Source of the DNA: Eonycteris spelaea
Taxonomy: Eukaryota > Chordata > Mammalia > Chiroptera > Pteropodidae
DNA length: 64,000 nt
Direction of reading: 5' to 3'
Assembly: GCA_003508835.1 (NCBI GenBank)
Contig: PUFA01000574.1
Span: 1 to 64,000 of the forward strand
Part shown: one piece after another, positions 1-12,879 of the stretch
Layout of the letters: each line of letters opens with the position of its first letter
How positions within the stretch are numbered: position 1 is the first letter of the stretch
Program-made: the position numbers and the translations under genes
Notes under the pieces: model-generated
Database searches by the model: none
Told to the model about the DNA's origin: nothing
The model's input: the letters and a program-made list of their open reading frames with translations, nothing else

Positions 1-870
1 AATGTTTTTGCATAGCAAAGGAAACTATCAATAAAATAAAAAGACAACCTATGGAACTGGAGAAGATATTTGCTTATGATACATCTGATAAGGGGTTAAT
101 ATCTAAAAGTTATAAAGAACTTGTAAAACTTAACACCAAAAAACAAAACAATCCAATTTAAAAATGGGCAGAAGACCTGAACATGTATTTCTCCAAAGAG
201 GATATACACAGATGGCCAATAGACATATGAAAAGATGCTCAACATGACTAATCATCAGAGAAATGCAAATTAAAACCATAAGGAGATATCACCTCACACC
301 TGTCAGAACGACTATCATCAATAAGTCAAAGAACTGGTGTTGGCAAGGATGTGGGGAAAAGGGAACCCTTGTACACTATTGGAGAGAGTGCAAATTGTAT
401 AGCTGCCATGGAAAATAGTCTGGAGGTTCCTCAACAAATTAAAAATGGAACTATCTTTTGACCCAGCATAACACTTCCGGGTATTTATCCAAGTTAAACC
501 AAAACACTAATTCGTAAAGATCTATGCACTCTTATGTTCACAGCAGTGCTATTCACAATAGCCAAGATATGGAAACAACCTAACTGTGCATCAACAAATA
601 AATGGATTTTAAAAAATGTAGTAAGTAATTATACAGTGGAATATTATTCAGCCTTTTTTGAAAAAAAAGAAGGAATCCTTCAATTTGTAACACGAAGAAC
701 CAGGAAAATCACAACTAGAATGAGCAAAAACAATTAGCTGAGGATACCCAGATGACTCAGAAGTTGAAACCACCTGAAAAAAAAATGTAAAGGAGCAATC
801 ATTTTATGAAATATGTGCAAAGTTTTTTATGCTGAAAACTTAAAATACTAAAGCAAAAAAAAAAAAACAA
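1..870 (+). mobile_element. LINE-1 3' part (ORF2 C-terminus and 3' UTR)
   Basis: Broken plus-strand translation gives the C-terminal end of L1 ORF2p: [12 protein letters not shown], KRCST...[15 protein letters not shown] and LFTIAKIWKQP. An A-rich 3' end follows. The fragment begins outside the window. Many stops and frame breaks make it inactive. Confidence 0.9.
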
Positions 871-879
871 AGAACACCA

Positions 880-1715
880 AAATAAATGGAGAGATACAAC
901 AAATTCATTGATTATAAAGCCAATAATGTTAATATGTCAAATTTTTTCAAACTAATGTATATATTTAATGCAATCCTGATCTTAATTCTAGCAGGACGCT
1001 TTTTTGGAAATAAACAAGCTGATACTAAATTAATGTGGAAGGCAAAGGTAGTAAGATGTTCAACTTATTTTTTTAAATAACTAAGTTGGAGGAGTCAAAA
1101 TAACTGGTTTCAAGATTTACTATAAAGCTATAGTAGTCAAGATAGTGTGGTATCGAAGGAAAGATCGATATAGATCAATGCAATAGAACAGAGAGATCAT
1201 ACCATAAATATGTATGATGCTGATGCAAAGGCCATTCAGTGGAGAATTGAAGTCTTATCAAAAGTAAATGGTGCTGGAAGTACTAGATTTACTGGGGGAT
1301 CACTTTATAAGTTATATAAATATCTAACCACTATGCTGTACACCTGAAACAAATATAATATTGAATGTTAACTATAATTTTAAATTGTTTTTTAAAAGCA
1401 AATGGTGCTGGAACAATTGAATATTCACATGCAAAAAAATGAACCTTCATCCATGCCTCACACAGTATACAAAAATATCTTCAATTATTAAATCACAGAT
1501 TTTATATGTAAAAAAAAACATGAACTCTAAAACTTTTCTATAAAAAAAAAAAAAACATGGAGAAAAATGTGTTGTGACCTTGGATTATTCAAGATTTCTT
1601 AGAATTAACACCAAAGACATAATGCATTAGAAAAAATAGAATTCATCAAAATTAAGAACTTCTGGTCTTTGAAAACACTATAAAAAAAAGACATATGACA
1701 GACTAGGAGTGAATT
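880..1715 (+). mobile_element. Older LINE-1 ORF2 fragment with a nested L1 3'-end piece
   Basis: The plus strand reads as decayed L1 ORF2 (FNAILILILAGRFFG-like and IVWYRRKDR-like stretches). At about 1283-1386 it is interrupted by an L1 3'-UTR-type piece (ctatgctgtacacctgaaac), after which the phrase aaatggtgctgg resumes. That duplication marks the nested insertion. Confidence 0.7.
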
Positions 1716-1719
1716 TTTT

Positions 1720-3195
1720 TCAAATCACACTTTTGATTGAAGACTTGATCTAGAGTATATGAAGAACATCCAGACTTCCACTTCCAAACAAGATAGAGTA
1801 ATAAAGACTATTTTTCTCTCACATGAAACAATCAAAATTAGACAAAGTACATGAAACAATAGTTTCCAAGAACTGGACATGAAGCAACAAGGACAGTGAT
1901 CCCTGAGAAATGTGAAACAAAAAGATGATTGCCTAGATAACTATCTTGAAAGAATTTAGTCCACAGCACTTGGAGAGAGAGCGAGCGCTGGCAGAGTCTA
2001 GTAGAATTGCTGAGTTTAGAAGATGGAGCTGGAAGTCTAAGGAAACCAAGGCAGGATGAGTTCAAATAAAAAGAGTACCCAAGATAACAGTCCTGCACAG
2101 AGAAAAATGCCAACAATCTGAAGGGGCATCTCTCAAGTATTTAGCAAAGTACTGTTATGCATGTGAGGAAACTACCCAAACTGGCAAAAGACTTATCAAA
2201 AAAGATCCCAAAGAACAATAAACAGGTGTTCACACAGGGCTTGGAACAGTGGCTGTTAACACTAGCCAAACTGAAAAACCATAAATTCACTGGACATTGG
2301 CAGGGTACTCCAGAAGGTCTTGTCTTGTAGTAGAAAATAATTATCCCTAGATGAGCCCTGCTTTGGACCTGCCTAACAAATCATAAAAGCATGACTCAAA
2401 AGGACCAAACTGCTTTTTTAAAATAACTGCATCAAAGAATAAAGCATAAAAAGTTCTTATAAATACATATACAGTAAACAAAAAGTCAAAATTCACAATG
2501 TGAATCTGGCATCCAAAAAAATTACTAGCCATTCAAAAAGGCAGGGAAATACAACCCATAATAATAATAAAGAAACCTGATTGAGACCTGATGCAGATGG
2601 TAGAATTAGCAGAGAAGAACATTAAATATTTCTTATCTGCACTCCATATATTCAAAAAGGTAAATTTAAAGGAATAAAAGATAATTTCAAAACACCAAAA
2701 TTGAACTTCTAGAGATGAGTATTACAATGCCTTAGTTGAACAAATACACTGGAGGAGTTAACAGCTTACTAGACAATGCAGAAGAAATAATTGGTAAACT
2801 TGAAGGAACAGAAACTATCCAAATTGAAACAGAAAAAAATCCAAAAATTGAAAAGAATAGTGAGCTTCAGGACAACTTTCAAGCCACCTAACATGGGTAA
2901 CTGGAATCTCTGAAGGAGGGGAGCAGAAGAGAGAAAATATTTGAAAGAAATAATGGCCAAATGTTGCAAATGCAATGAAAAACCATAAACCTGTATATCC
3001 AAGAAGCTGAATGAATTCCAAAAACAAAAACATAAAGAAAAAAACACATAATCACATTGCTCAAAAAATGATAAGAGAAAGTCTAAAAAGCAACCAAGGA
3101 GGAAAAAAAACACACATTATAAAGGAAAAAATAAGGATGACATCAGATTTCTTCTTGGAAACAATGTATATGAGAAAACAACGGAACAATGTATT
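1720..3195 (+). mobile_element. L1/HAL1-type 5' region and ORF1 remnant
   Basis: The A-rich plus strand resembles the leader and ORF1 of an old L1 or HAL1. It contains gaacttctagagatgag and a stretch like ORF1 coiled-coil coding (ctagacaatgcagaag, gaaactatcc). It is full of stops. The exact family is uncertain. Confidence 0.5.
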
Positions 3196-3204
3196 TAAAG
3201 CACA

Positions 3205-3362
3205 GGCAAAATCATTCTGTTGTGATTCATTTTATTGTGTTTTGCAGATGTTGCAGTTTTTATAAATGGAAGGCAAGACCCTCCATCAGCAAAAAGATTA
3301 TGATCACTTTATTGCAGTGGTCTAGAACAAAACCTGCAATATCTCTGAGGTATGCCTGTACT
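3205..3362. mobile_element. Tigger-type (mariner/pogo) DNA transposon remnant
   Basis: The right end reads tattgcagtggtctagaac, then aatatctctgaggtatgcct, the typical terminal sequence of a mammalian Tigger element. The left part (ttttattgtgttttgcagat) matches the other side of an internally deleted copy. It sits inside the L1/HAL1 remnant. Confidence 0.6.
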
Positions 3363-3494
3363 GAAACACAAAGCCTATCCACTTGAATTCTATACTGGGG
3401 AAAAAATCTTTAAATAAAAAGCAAAATAAAGACTATTTAGACATATATAAGTTGAATGAATTTGTTGTCCAACAGATGCTCAATACAAAAAACA

Positions 3495-3525
<31 letters not shown>

Positions 3526-4210
3526 TTTAAGGAAGTTCTTAAGGCAAAAAGAATATGAGAACTCATGAAAATCTGGAGCCAAAGGAATGAAGAACACCAG
3601 AAAATGGTAACTGCATGAGTAAGAATATAATTATTTTTGTTTTTAATCTCTTTAAAAGAGAATTATGAAAATAGTACAAAAGCCAGGAGGGAAGAAATGG
3701 AAGTATGCTGCTGTTAGGTTTTGTATTATATTTAAAGTGATAAATATCACTTGCAGGTAGAAGGAATTTACTTAAAGATATAATCTATTAATTCTACAGT
3801 ATTCACTAAAATAACTCAATAAATGATGGCTAATAAACCAAGAAAACAGAACAGATGGAATCATAAATATTCAATCAAAAGAAGGAGGAAAAGGAAAAGG
3901 GGCAACAAAGTAGATGGACAATGAAAAGCAAATAGCGAGATAATGGACTCAAATCTACACATACAATAATAATATTAAACGTAAATAAGTTAATACTAAC
4001 TAAAAAATAGAGGCTGTCAACTTGAATATAAAAAGCATAGATATATGTTGGCTATAAGAAATGTACTTTAAATACAGACACACAAATAGGAAAAAGTAAA
4101 AGGATAAAAAAGATACACCATGTAAAACTACGCAAAAGAAAGCTGCAGTGGCAATATTTAAATCAGACAAAATACATTTTAGCACAAAGAATAAAAGTTC
4201 ATTTATAATA
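3363..4210 (+). mobile_element. A-rich L1/HAL1 remnant continuing after the Tigger insertion
   Basis: A-rich sequence with no intact frame and the style of old L1 ORF1/3' regions. It contains a (CAA)n microsatellite. No gene is visible. Confidence 0.35.
3491..3523 (+). repeat. (CAA)n microsatellite
   Basis: About ten consecutive CAA units, seen directly. Confidence 0.95.
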
Positions 4211-4212
4211 GT

Positions 4213-7200
4213 AAAGGAGAGTGATGTCAGAAAACATGGCAGAGTGAGAGATGTCCCCAGATCTCCCCCTTTGAAACAACAATAAGCTGAACATCTAAAA
4301 CTCAACTAAAAACATCCAAACTGCACACACAGCATGTCTGAGTGTGTGATCTGCGCATGGGAGCTGCCACAGGTCAGAACCCGGGTGTCGGGCAGTGGAC
4401 TGGGAGATAATAAAGAAGCTGCCTCTCGCAGCCATAGGAGCTCCCTGTAAAGGAAGGGGAAAGGAGAAAGTGTGGTGACATCACTGAACAGTGCTGCCTG
4501 GGAGTGCTGTGAGCTCCACACTGCCGGTGTCAGGGCCCAGTCATCAGGGCAGAAAGCAGAGAAGCGGGACAGCAGAGAAGTGGGGAGAGCAGAGAAACAA
4601 CAGTTGATTTTTACCAGTCACAGCTGCAAAACTGAGGGTGAGATGCAGCCTTCATCCCACAACCCAGAGGACTCCAATCCCTATTACCTCCGATACTGAA
4701 TACCATGGAGCCAGCCAGGGGAATCTGAGTGAATGCTACTGAAACTGTCACTAACACTGACAGAGACTGAGACTGAGGATAGCAAGTTATAATTAAATGT
4801 CTATAAGAAAAAAAGGGAATCATTAAGGCTTTATATAAAGCAGGGATCCAAGAGGCTTAGACGCTACCTACTGGAAACGAAAAGAAAACACCTTCTTTAC
4901 AGCAAGCTAAAAGAGAGACTTTTAGATAAATAAATCATCTTCCTGGTTAAAAAAGGATAATGCACCTACATAATGCCCAGGCAGACTAACAGTCCATTAA
5001 ACACCATGAACAAACAAGGTGACAAGGAATTCCAGAAAGAAATAGAAATTTTCCAGAATATAAGCTTACAGACATAGAAATATGCAACTTAAATGACAGA
5101 AGAATTCAAGATGGAACTTCTCCAAAAAACTCAGTGAAATCCAAAACAATTCCTATCAACAATTTCAGAAATTGAAAAACAACTAGATGAGCAGAAATGA
5201 CTTCTTTTAGTAAAGAGACTGAAAACGTCAAGAAGAACTAAATAGAACTTCTGGAGATAAAGAACACACTGCAAGGGTTGGAAAATGAAATAGCAAGCTT
5301 GGGAAACAGAGTCGACCAAATGGAGGAAAATGTCATGATATCAGAGACAGAAATCTAGAAATAAATAAGAAGGAAGAAGGGAGAAACCGAAGAATGAAAA
5401 ATAATGAAAGAGAATACAAAACCTAGCTGATACCATCGAGAGAGGAAACATAAGAATAATGGGTATTACTGAAGGCAGGGAAAAGGAGCCGAGACTAGAA
5501 AGCATTTTCAGACAAAATAGTGGACGACATTTTCCCAAATCTAAGGAATGAGCTGGAGCTTGAAATTCAAGAAGGCAATAGAACACCCAATTATGTCAAC
5601 CCCAAAAGGTCTTCACCAAGACACATTGTATTAAAATTCTGAAAAATCACTGACAAAGAAAGAATTATCAGGGCAGTCAGGAAAAGAAGACGGTAATCTA
5701 TAAAGGAAAATCCATTAAATAATCATCGCACTTCTCAGCAAAAACCGTACAAGCCAAAAAGGAATGAAATCAAATATTCATCTATTAAATGAAAGGAACT
5801 ATCAGCCAAGAACAACGTATCCAGCTAAGCTCTCCTTTAGACATGAAGGATAAATAAAGACCTTTCCAGATATACAGAAATTGAGGAAATTCTCCACTAC
5901 AAGATTGTGTTTACAGGAAATACTGAAAGGGGTCAGCTCACCTAAAACAAAATGACAAAAAAAATACATAATTACAAGTAAGGTGACTGCCAGGCATATA
6001 GAAGCAGAGGAATGCAGCCCTTACTAAGAACAGGGCATTACAATCTTAAATGATAAGAAATTTGCTATAGCAAAGATAGTAATGAATGTTTCAGCATTAC
6101 ACACGGGACAAATTGAGACAACAAGGACTGAAAAGGGGAGGACTCAAAGAACCAAATTCACAAAGGGGAATGGAGATAAAGCACATGCCAAAGAAAATGA
6201 CAACTGTATATATATAACGATCCTTTCCATATTCTTAATGGTAACCACATGCAGAAGATTCAAAACTGAGTATGTAACATAAAACAAGGACTAGAGGAAA
6301 ACCCACAAAAGCCAACCAAATATCAAGCTAACAAAATGCAAAAGATAAAATAGCTATAAGAAGACCTCATATTTCAATAATCACCTAAATGTAAAATGGA
6401 CTGAACTCACCAATAAAAAAAGTACAGAGTTGTAAATTGGATCAAAAAACAAAAACACCATATGCTGCCATCCAGGAGACACAGTCTCAGCTCCAAAGAC
6501 CAATATAGGCTCAAAGTGAAAGGGTGGAAAAAGATATTTCAAGCAAATGGCATTCAAAGAAAAGGGGGAGTAGCAGTAATAATATCAGACAAATAGACTT
6601 CAAAATATAAAAGGTAATTAAAGATACAGAGGGACACTTCATAATGATAAAGAAGAATCAATGCACCAAGAAGACATAACCAAACACTACATCTTAAAAA
6701 AACTAGAAAACTACAGCCATGCTACCCTGAACAAGCCCAATCCCATCTGATCTCGAAGCTAAGAAGCGGTCGGGGTGTTAGTACTTGGATGGGAGACCAC
6801 CTAGGAAGACCAGGTGCTATAGGCCTTAAAAATAAGGAATTGTAAGCTGACAAGGTCCTTTCAATCTGTGAGGTTACCTCGTCTCAAAAAAAAAAATTTA
6901 AAAATAAAAAAGAAAGAACAAATGAAGCCTAAATCAGGAAGGAAAGAAATCATCAAAATTAGAGCAGAAATAAATGAAATTGAAAAAAAAAAAAAAATAA
7001 ATACAACAAGAGCTGGTTCTTTGAGAAGGTTAATAAAATTGACAAACCCCTGGCTAGACTCACTAAAAAAAAGAGAAAGGACACAAATAACAAAATCAGG
7101 GATGAAAGAGGGAAATTACAACTGACATACAGAAATACAAAGGATCATACAAGAATACTATGAAAAAGTATATAACACCAAATTTAATAACCTAGAAGAA

Positions 7201-10150
7201 ATGGACCAGTACTTAGAAAAATACAATCTTCCTAGACTGAATCAAGAAGAACTGGAAAATCTAAATAGACCGATCAGCAGTATGGAAATTGAAACAATCA
7301 TCAAAAACCTACCAAAAAGTAAAAGTCCAGGACCAGATGGCTTCACCAGTGAATTCTACCAAACATTCAAAAAGATTTAATACCTATTCTCCTCAAACTC
7401 TTCCAAAAAATCAAGAGGAGGCAATACTTCCCAACTCATTTTATGAGGCCAATATTACCTGATACCAAAACCTGGTAAAGATAACAACAAAAAGAAAACT
7501 ACAGACCAATACTCTCATGAACACGATGCAAAATCCTAAATAAGATACTAGTGAACAAATACAGCAACATATTAAAAAGATTATACACCACGATCAAGTG
7601 GGCTTCATCCCAGGGACAGGGATGGTTCAACATACGCAAATCAATTAATGTGATACACCACATAAACAAATTAAAAAATAAGAATCATATGATCATATCA
7701 ATAGATGCAGAAAAAGCCTTCACAAGATACAGCATCCATTTATGATCAAAACACTTAACAAAATCAGTATAGAAGGAAAGTACCTTAACATAATAAAGGC
7801 CATCTATGACAAACCCTCAGCCAACATTATACTTAATGGTGAAAAACTAAAAACCTTCCCTCTAAGATCAGGAACAAGGCAAGGCTGTCCACTATTGCCA
7901 CTGTTATTCAATATAACATTGGAGGTCCTAGCAGTGCAATCAGACAAGAGAAAGATATAAAAGGCATCCAAATAGGAAATGAAGAAGTCAAACTGTCACT
8001 ATTTGTGGATGACATGATTCTCTATGAAAACCCTAAAGACTCCACAAGAACACTACTAGAAACAATAAGCAAATACAGTAAAGTTTCTGGATACAAAATC
8101 AATTTCAAAAATCCATAGTTTCCTATACTCTAATAATGAAGTGTCAGAAAAAGAAGTGGAAAAAATAATTCCTTTTGCAATTGCAACAAAAAGAATAAAA
8201 TACCTAGGAATAAATTAATGAAACATGTGAAGGACCTATATAATGAAAACTATAAGACCCTATTAAAAGAAATCAAGAAGATACAAAGAAATGGAAAGAT
8301 ATTCCATGTTCTTATTGGAAGAATCAACATAGTTAAAATGACCAATTACCTAAAGCATTATACAGATTTTAATGCAATCCCCATCAAAATCCCATTGCAT
8401 TTTTTAAAGAAATAGAACAAAAAATCATCAGATTTGTATGGAAGCACAAAAGACCCGAATTGCCAAAGCCATCCTGAGAAAAAAGAATGAGGCTGGAGGC
8501 ATCACTCTGCCCACTTCAAATTATTACTACAAAGTGACAATAATCAAAACAGCATGGTATTGGCAGAAAAACAGACACATGGACCAGTGGAACAGAATCG
8601 AGAGTCCAGAAGTAAACCATATTTATATGGGCAAATAATTTTTGACAAAAAAGCCAAAACATACAGTGGAGAAAGGAAAGCCTCTTCAATAAATGGTGCT
8701 GGAAAACTGGAAAGCCACCTGCAAAAGAATGAAACTAGACTGTTGTCTATCACCACACCAAAATTAACTCAAAATGGATTAAGGACCTGAATATAAGACC
8801 TGAAAAATAAAATGCATAGAAGAAAACATAGGAACTAAACTCAAGGACCTTGGACTTAAAGAGGATTTTATGAATTTGACCTCAAAGCAAGGGAAGTAAA
8901 AGCAAAATAAATGAATGGACTACATCAAACTAAAAAGCTTCTGCTCAGCAAAAGAAATGTCAACAAGGTAAAGAGACAACCATCCAATGGGAAAATATAT
9001 TTGCAAGCAACCTCTGATAAGGGCCTAATATCCAAAATATACAAAGAACTCATAAACTCAATAACAACAAAAAAAAAAAACAATCATCAAAAATGGGCAG
9101 AGGACCTGAACAGACACTTCTCCCTAGAGGACATACAAATGGCCAACAAATATTGAAAAGATGCTCAACATCGCTAGCTATTAGGGAAATGCAAATCAAA
9201 ACCACAATGAGATACCATCTCACACCTGTTAGAATAGCTATAATCAACAGGACAAGTAATAACAAATGGGAGAGGATGCGGAGAAAAAGGAACCCTCATA
9301 CACTGCTGGTGGGAACTGCAAATTGGTACAGCACTATGGAAAACAGTATGGAGGTTCCTCAAAAAACTAAGAATTGATCTTCTACTGGGTATTTACCCCA
9401 AAGACTTGAAAACCCATATCTAAAAAGATATCTTGCACACTGATGTTCATAGCAGCATTATTCACAGTGGCCAGAATGGAAGCAACAGAAGTGTTCTACA
9501 AGATGATTGGATAAAGAAGCGTGGTACATATATACAATGGAATATTACTCAGCCATAAGAAGAGATGAATACTGCCATTTTGACAACATGGATGACCTTG
9601 AGATAATCATGCTAAGCAATAAGCCAGACAGAAAAAGTTGAAAAATCACATGATATCACTTATATATACATTGGCAAGGATGGGATATAAACCTAAAAGC
9701 AACAATGAACAGGACAACAAACAGAGACTCATGGACATGGACTATAACTAGCGGTTACCAGAGTGTAGGGGGTGAGCGGAGGGGAGAGGTAGGTAGGGTA
9801 AACGGGGTCAAATATGTGGTGACAGTAAGAAATCTAACTACGGGAGTGAGCAGCACAGTGTAAACATATATATGCCTTACTTTTTAAGTGTATAGCTAAA
9901 AACTTATTGGATTTCTTTAACCAATGTCACTATTAAAAAAAGTTAAAAATTTTAAAACATCATAGAAAAAATTAAAATAAAAAATAAACAAACATGAATA
10001 AACTATTATAAAAGTTATGTATAGTACCAGATTACTAGATTAATCTGGAGGGAGGGGAATCCTTCGCAATTACAGAAATGTCTATCCATTATGCTCTACA
10101 GCTGAAACATAACAAAATATCGAATGTCAACTGTAATTGGAAAAACATAA
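4213..10150 (+). mobile_element. Near-full-length LINE-1, inactive
   Basis: A roughly 5.9-kb plus-strand L1. The 5' UTR starts near tcagaaaacatggcagagtg (4.2 kb). ORF1 remnants lie at about 5.0-6.0 kb with a lysine/glutamate-rich coiled-coil style. The ORF2 endonuclease part includes KGGVAVIISDK near 6.55 kb. The reverse-transcriptase part includes [12 protein letters not shown] near 7.31 kb and [10 protein letters not shown] near 8.00-8.03 kb, where the usual FADD catalytic box reads FVDD. The C-terminal part runs to about 9.4 kb and the 3' UTR to about 10.15 kb. Several stops and frameshifts are present, and a 5S-derived element splits ORF2 at 6.71 kb. Some frameshifts could be sequence errors like those in the exons. 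Confidence 0.85.
6711..6896 (+). mobile_element. 5S rRNA-derived SINE-like element
   Basis: Bases 6711-6827 are a clear 5S rRNA relative, about 117 nt against 121: ctacagccatgctaccctga at the start, then tctgatctcgaagctaag (A-box region) and tagtacttggatgggagacc (C-box region). About 58 nt of non-5S sequence follow, then an 11-base A run (6886-6896). Head, body and A-tail form a SINE layout rather than a plain 5S pseudogene. It is inserted in L1 ORF2. Known 5S-derived mammalian SINEs include the fruit-bat MEG families; membership here is inference. Confidence 0.75.
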
Positions 10151-10178
10151 GTTTAGAGAATTGTTTGACAACCTAAGG

Positions 10179-10430
10179 CTAAATATGATCAAAATTAAAT
10201 ATAATGATACAAATATTAAGATGTAAAATGTATAATATAACATATACTAAATAAAAATGAACATAATTTATATTTATATAAAATAGAATTGTTTTAACAA
10301 TAAACATTTTGACTTGCGTGTAAAAAAAAATGGACATGGATTTATAACTTGTGCTATGTACAAAAATTAACTTCAAAAATGGGTCATAAAAACTAAATGT
10401 AAAACCTGAAACTATAAAAAGGAAACATAA
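10179..10430. other. AT-rich filler between L1 copies
   Basis: Very AT-rich with no frame and no recognisable repeat beyond L1-like A-rich traces. Confidence 0.4.
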
Positions 10431-10437
10431 GAGGGGT

Positions 10438-10640
10438 GGCTCCATAGTGTAGTGGTTAAGTACGTCCGCTTTACACACAGAAGGTTCCTGGGTCTGTGCT
10501 CCAGGTGAGCCACAGACCATACCCCAGGTGCACCAGCTCTGGGTGTGCCAGGCCCGGTGTGCGCCAGGTCCCGGATGCGCCAGTCCCGGATGCGCCATGA
10601 GCAGTGCATGAGACGTTGTGAGAGACCCACCCACCTTCAG
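10438..10640 (+). mobile_element. tRNA-Val-derived SINE-like element
   Basis: Bases 10438-10511 (74 nt) match the layout of tRNA-Val(TAC): ggctccatagtgtagtggtt with an intact A box, then an anticodon arm ctttacacacag with TAC. The B box is degraded (gggtctgtgctcc instead of ggttcgantcc). A GC-rich body of roughly five 15-nt units follows. No A-tail is visible. It could be a SINE or a tRNA pseudogene with a local tandem expansion. It is not a functional tRNA because the T-loop is lost. Confidence 0.65.
10527..10605 (+). repeat. GC-rich 15-nt tandem repeat in the tRNA-Val-like element
   Basis: About five imperfect copies of a GGTGYGCCAGGYCCC-like unit lie directly after the tRNA-like head, for example ggatgcgccagtccc and ggatgcgcca. 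Confidence 0.7.
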
Positions 10641-10879
10641 AGATCCAGTTCTTAAAATGGAGATGGCAACATCCATAGGTCAGGGGTGGAGTACAGGGAT
10701 GGAGGAATTAAAGAGGGGGGAAAATTAATAAATAAAAGAAGCACAGGAGAGAAACCTTGTAATTTTATGATAGGCAACAATTCATTAGATATTACACCAA
10801 AAGCATGATCCAAAAAATAAAATGATAAATTAATTTTATCCAAATTAAAAATGTCTTCTTCTTCAGAAGACACTGTTTA

Positions 10880-12060
10880 GAACAAAATAGTGGTGGGAAA
10901 ACTGGCTTATTTGCATGCAAAAGAATGAAGTTGGACCTCACTTATACCATATACAAAAAAAAAATAATAATTCAAATAGATCAAAGACCTAACCATAAGA
11001 GCTAAAACTTTAAAACTCTTAGAAGAAAGTATAGAGAGAAAGCTTCAAGACACTGGATTTTGCATTGATTTCTTGGTATGACACTAAAAGCACAGGTAAC
11101 AAAAGAAAAAAGTGGACTACATCAAATCAAAAAACTGTGCATTAAAGGGCACATCAACGGAATGAAAAGGCCACCCACAGAATGGGAGAAAATATTTCAA
11201 ATCATGTATCTGATAAGGGTTAAAATATGCAGAATATATAGAGAACTTCTATGACTAAACAAAAAAATTTTTATGGGCAAAAAGACACTACCCAAAGAAG
11301 ATATACAGATGACCAATAAGCACATGAAAAGATGCTCAACATCACTGATCATTAGGGAACTGCAAGTAAAAACCACAATAAGATATTGTTTCAAACCATT
11401 AGTATGATTACTATTTTAAAAAATGAAGTCTTGGCAAGGATGTGGAGAAAACTGGAACCCTAGTGTACTGTTAGGTTGGCAAATGTAAGATGGTGCAGCT
11501 GCTACAGAAAACAGTATGGTGGTTCCTCAAAAAAATAACTAGAATTACCATATGATCCAGGCAATCCCACTTCTGGGTATATACCACAAAAAATTAAAAA
11601 AGCGAGAACTCAGATATTTTGTACAGCCATGCTCAAAGAAGCATTATTCACAATAGCCAAAAGGTGGAAGCAACACAAGCATCCCTCAGTAATAAATGGA
11701 TAAACAAAATATGGTGTATACAACATAGAATATTTAGCCTTAAAAGGAAGGAAATCCTATGCTAAAATGAAATAGCCAGTCACAAAGAATAAATACTGTA
11801 TATGATTTACTTATAGGAGATACTAAGTGTAGTCAAATTTAGAGATAGAAATTAGATGGCGGTTGCCAGGGTGAGGTAAGAGGGAACTAGTGTTCAGTGA
11901 TATAGTTTCTCTTATGCAAGATGAAAAGAGCTTGAAGAAAGAACTGTGGTGATGGTTGTACAATGGATATGTATTTTAATGTCATTGTATACTTAAAAAT
12001 GGTTAAAATGGTAAATTTTATGTTATATGTATTTTAACCAAATTTTTTAAAATTACAGAA
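10880..12060 (+). mobile_element. LINE-1 ORF2 C-terminal and 3' UTR fragment
   Basis: Broken L1 ORF2p C-terminus (gtggactacatcaaatcaaa, gaaaagatgctcaacatcac) ends in an older L1 3' UTR with ggtgatggttgtacaatgga. Inactive. Confidence 0.85.
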
Positions 12061-12875
12061 GAAATCAATCTTTTAAAAAAGCTTTTTTGGAATTAAAAAA
12101 AAAATAAAGACTTTTTTAGAGAATAAAAAGACAAACCACAGACTAGGGGAAAATGTTACAAAGCAAGTATCTGATAAAAAAAAAAAAAAAACTTATATCC
12201 AATACATAGAAGAATTCTCAAAAATCAATAAAAAAAAATACAAAATGTGCAAGAAATTTGAACACTTTGCCAAAGAAGATATATGGATGGCAAATAAGCA
12301 CATGAAATATGCTCAAATCATTAGTCAATAGGAAAATGCAAATCAAAACCACAAAGAAGAGCCTTTCATTTGCCTCCAAAATAGGGTGTCCTGGGTTATA
12401 TAAACAATTTGTAGACAGGCCAAAACGCTCTCATTTTACTAAACAGATATCTTAATAATTTTTAAAAAAACACAATGATACCACTACATCCTACCAGAGT
12501 ATCTAATTCAAAAACTGGCAATGCTAAGTGCTGGAAAGGATGTGGAACAATGAAATTTTCATTGCAACAATTGGAAACGCAAATGGTAGTTACTTTGAGA
12601 AATAGTTTACCAGTTTCTGAGAATGTTAAATGTATATTTACTGATGGACATTTAGGTTGCTTCCGTATCTTGCAAATAATGCTGTAATAAACAGGGGATG
12701 TATAGGACAGCATAGGAAATATAGTCAGTAATATTGTAATAACATGTATGTGCCAGGTGGGCACTAGACTAATTACAGGATCATCTCATAAGTTATACAA
12801 ATGTCTAATCACTATACTGTACACTGAACTAGTGTAAATTGAATGTCAACTCTAATTGAAAAATAAAAACATAAA
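12061..12875 (+). mobile_element. LINE-1 fragment with 3' UTR
   Basis: Decayed ORF2 C-terminus followed by a 3' end of the type ctatactgtacactgaacta...gaatgtcaactctaattg. Inactive. Confidence 0.75.
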
Positions 12876-12879
12876 ACAT

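Noticed and set aside
6711..6827. A functional 5S rRNA gene
   Set aside because: Several deletions and substitutions, insertion in L1, extra body and A-tail.
10438..10511. A functional tRNA-Val gene
   Set aside because: The T-loop/B box is lost and the element runs into a tandem body; it reads as a SINE or pseudogene.
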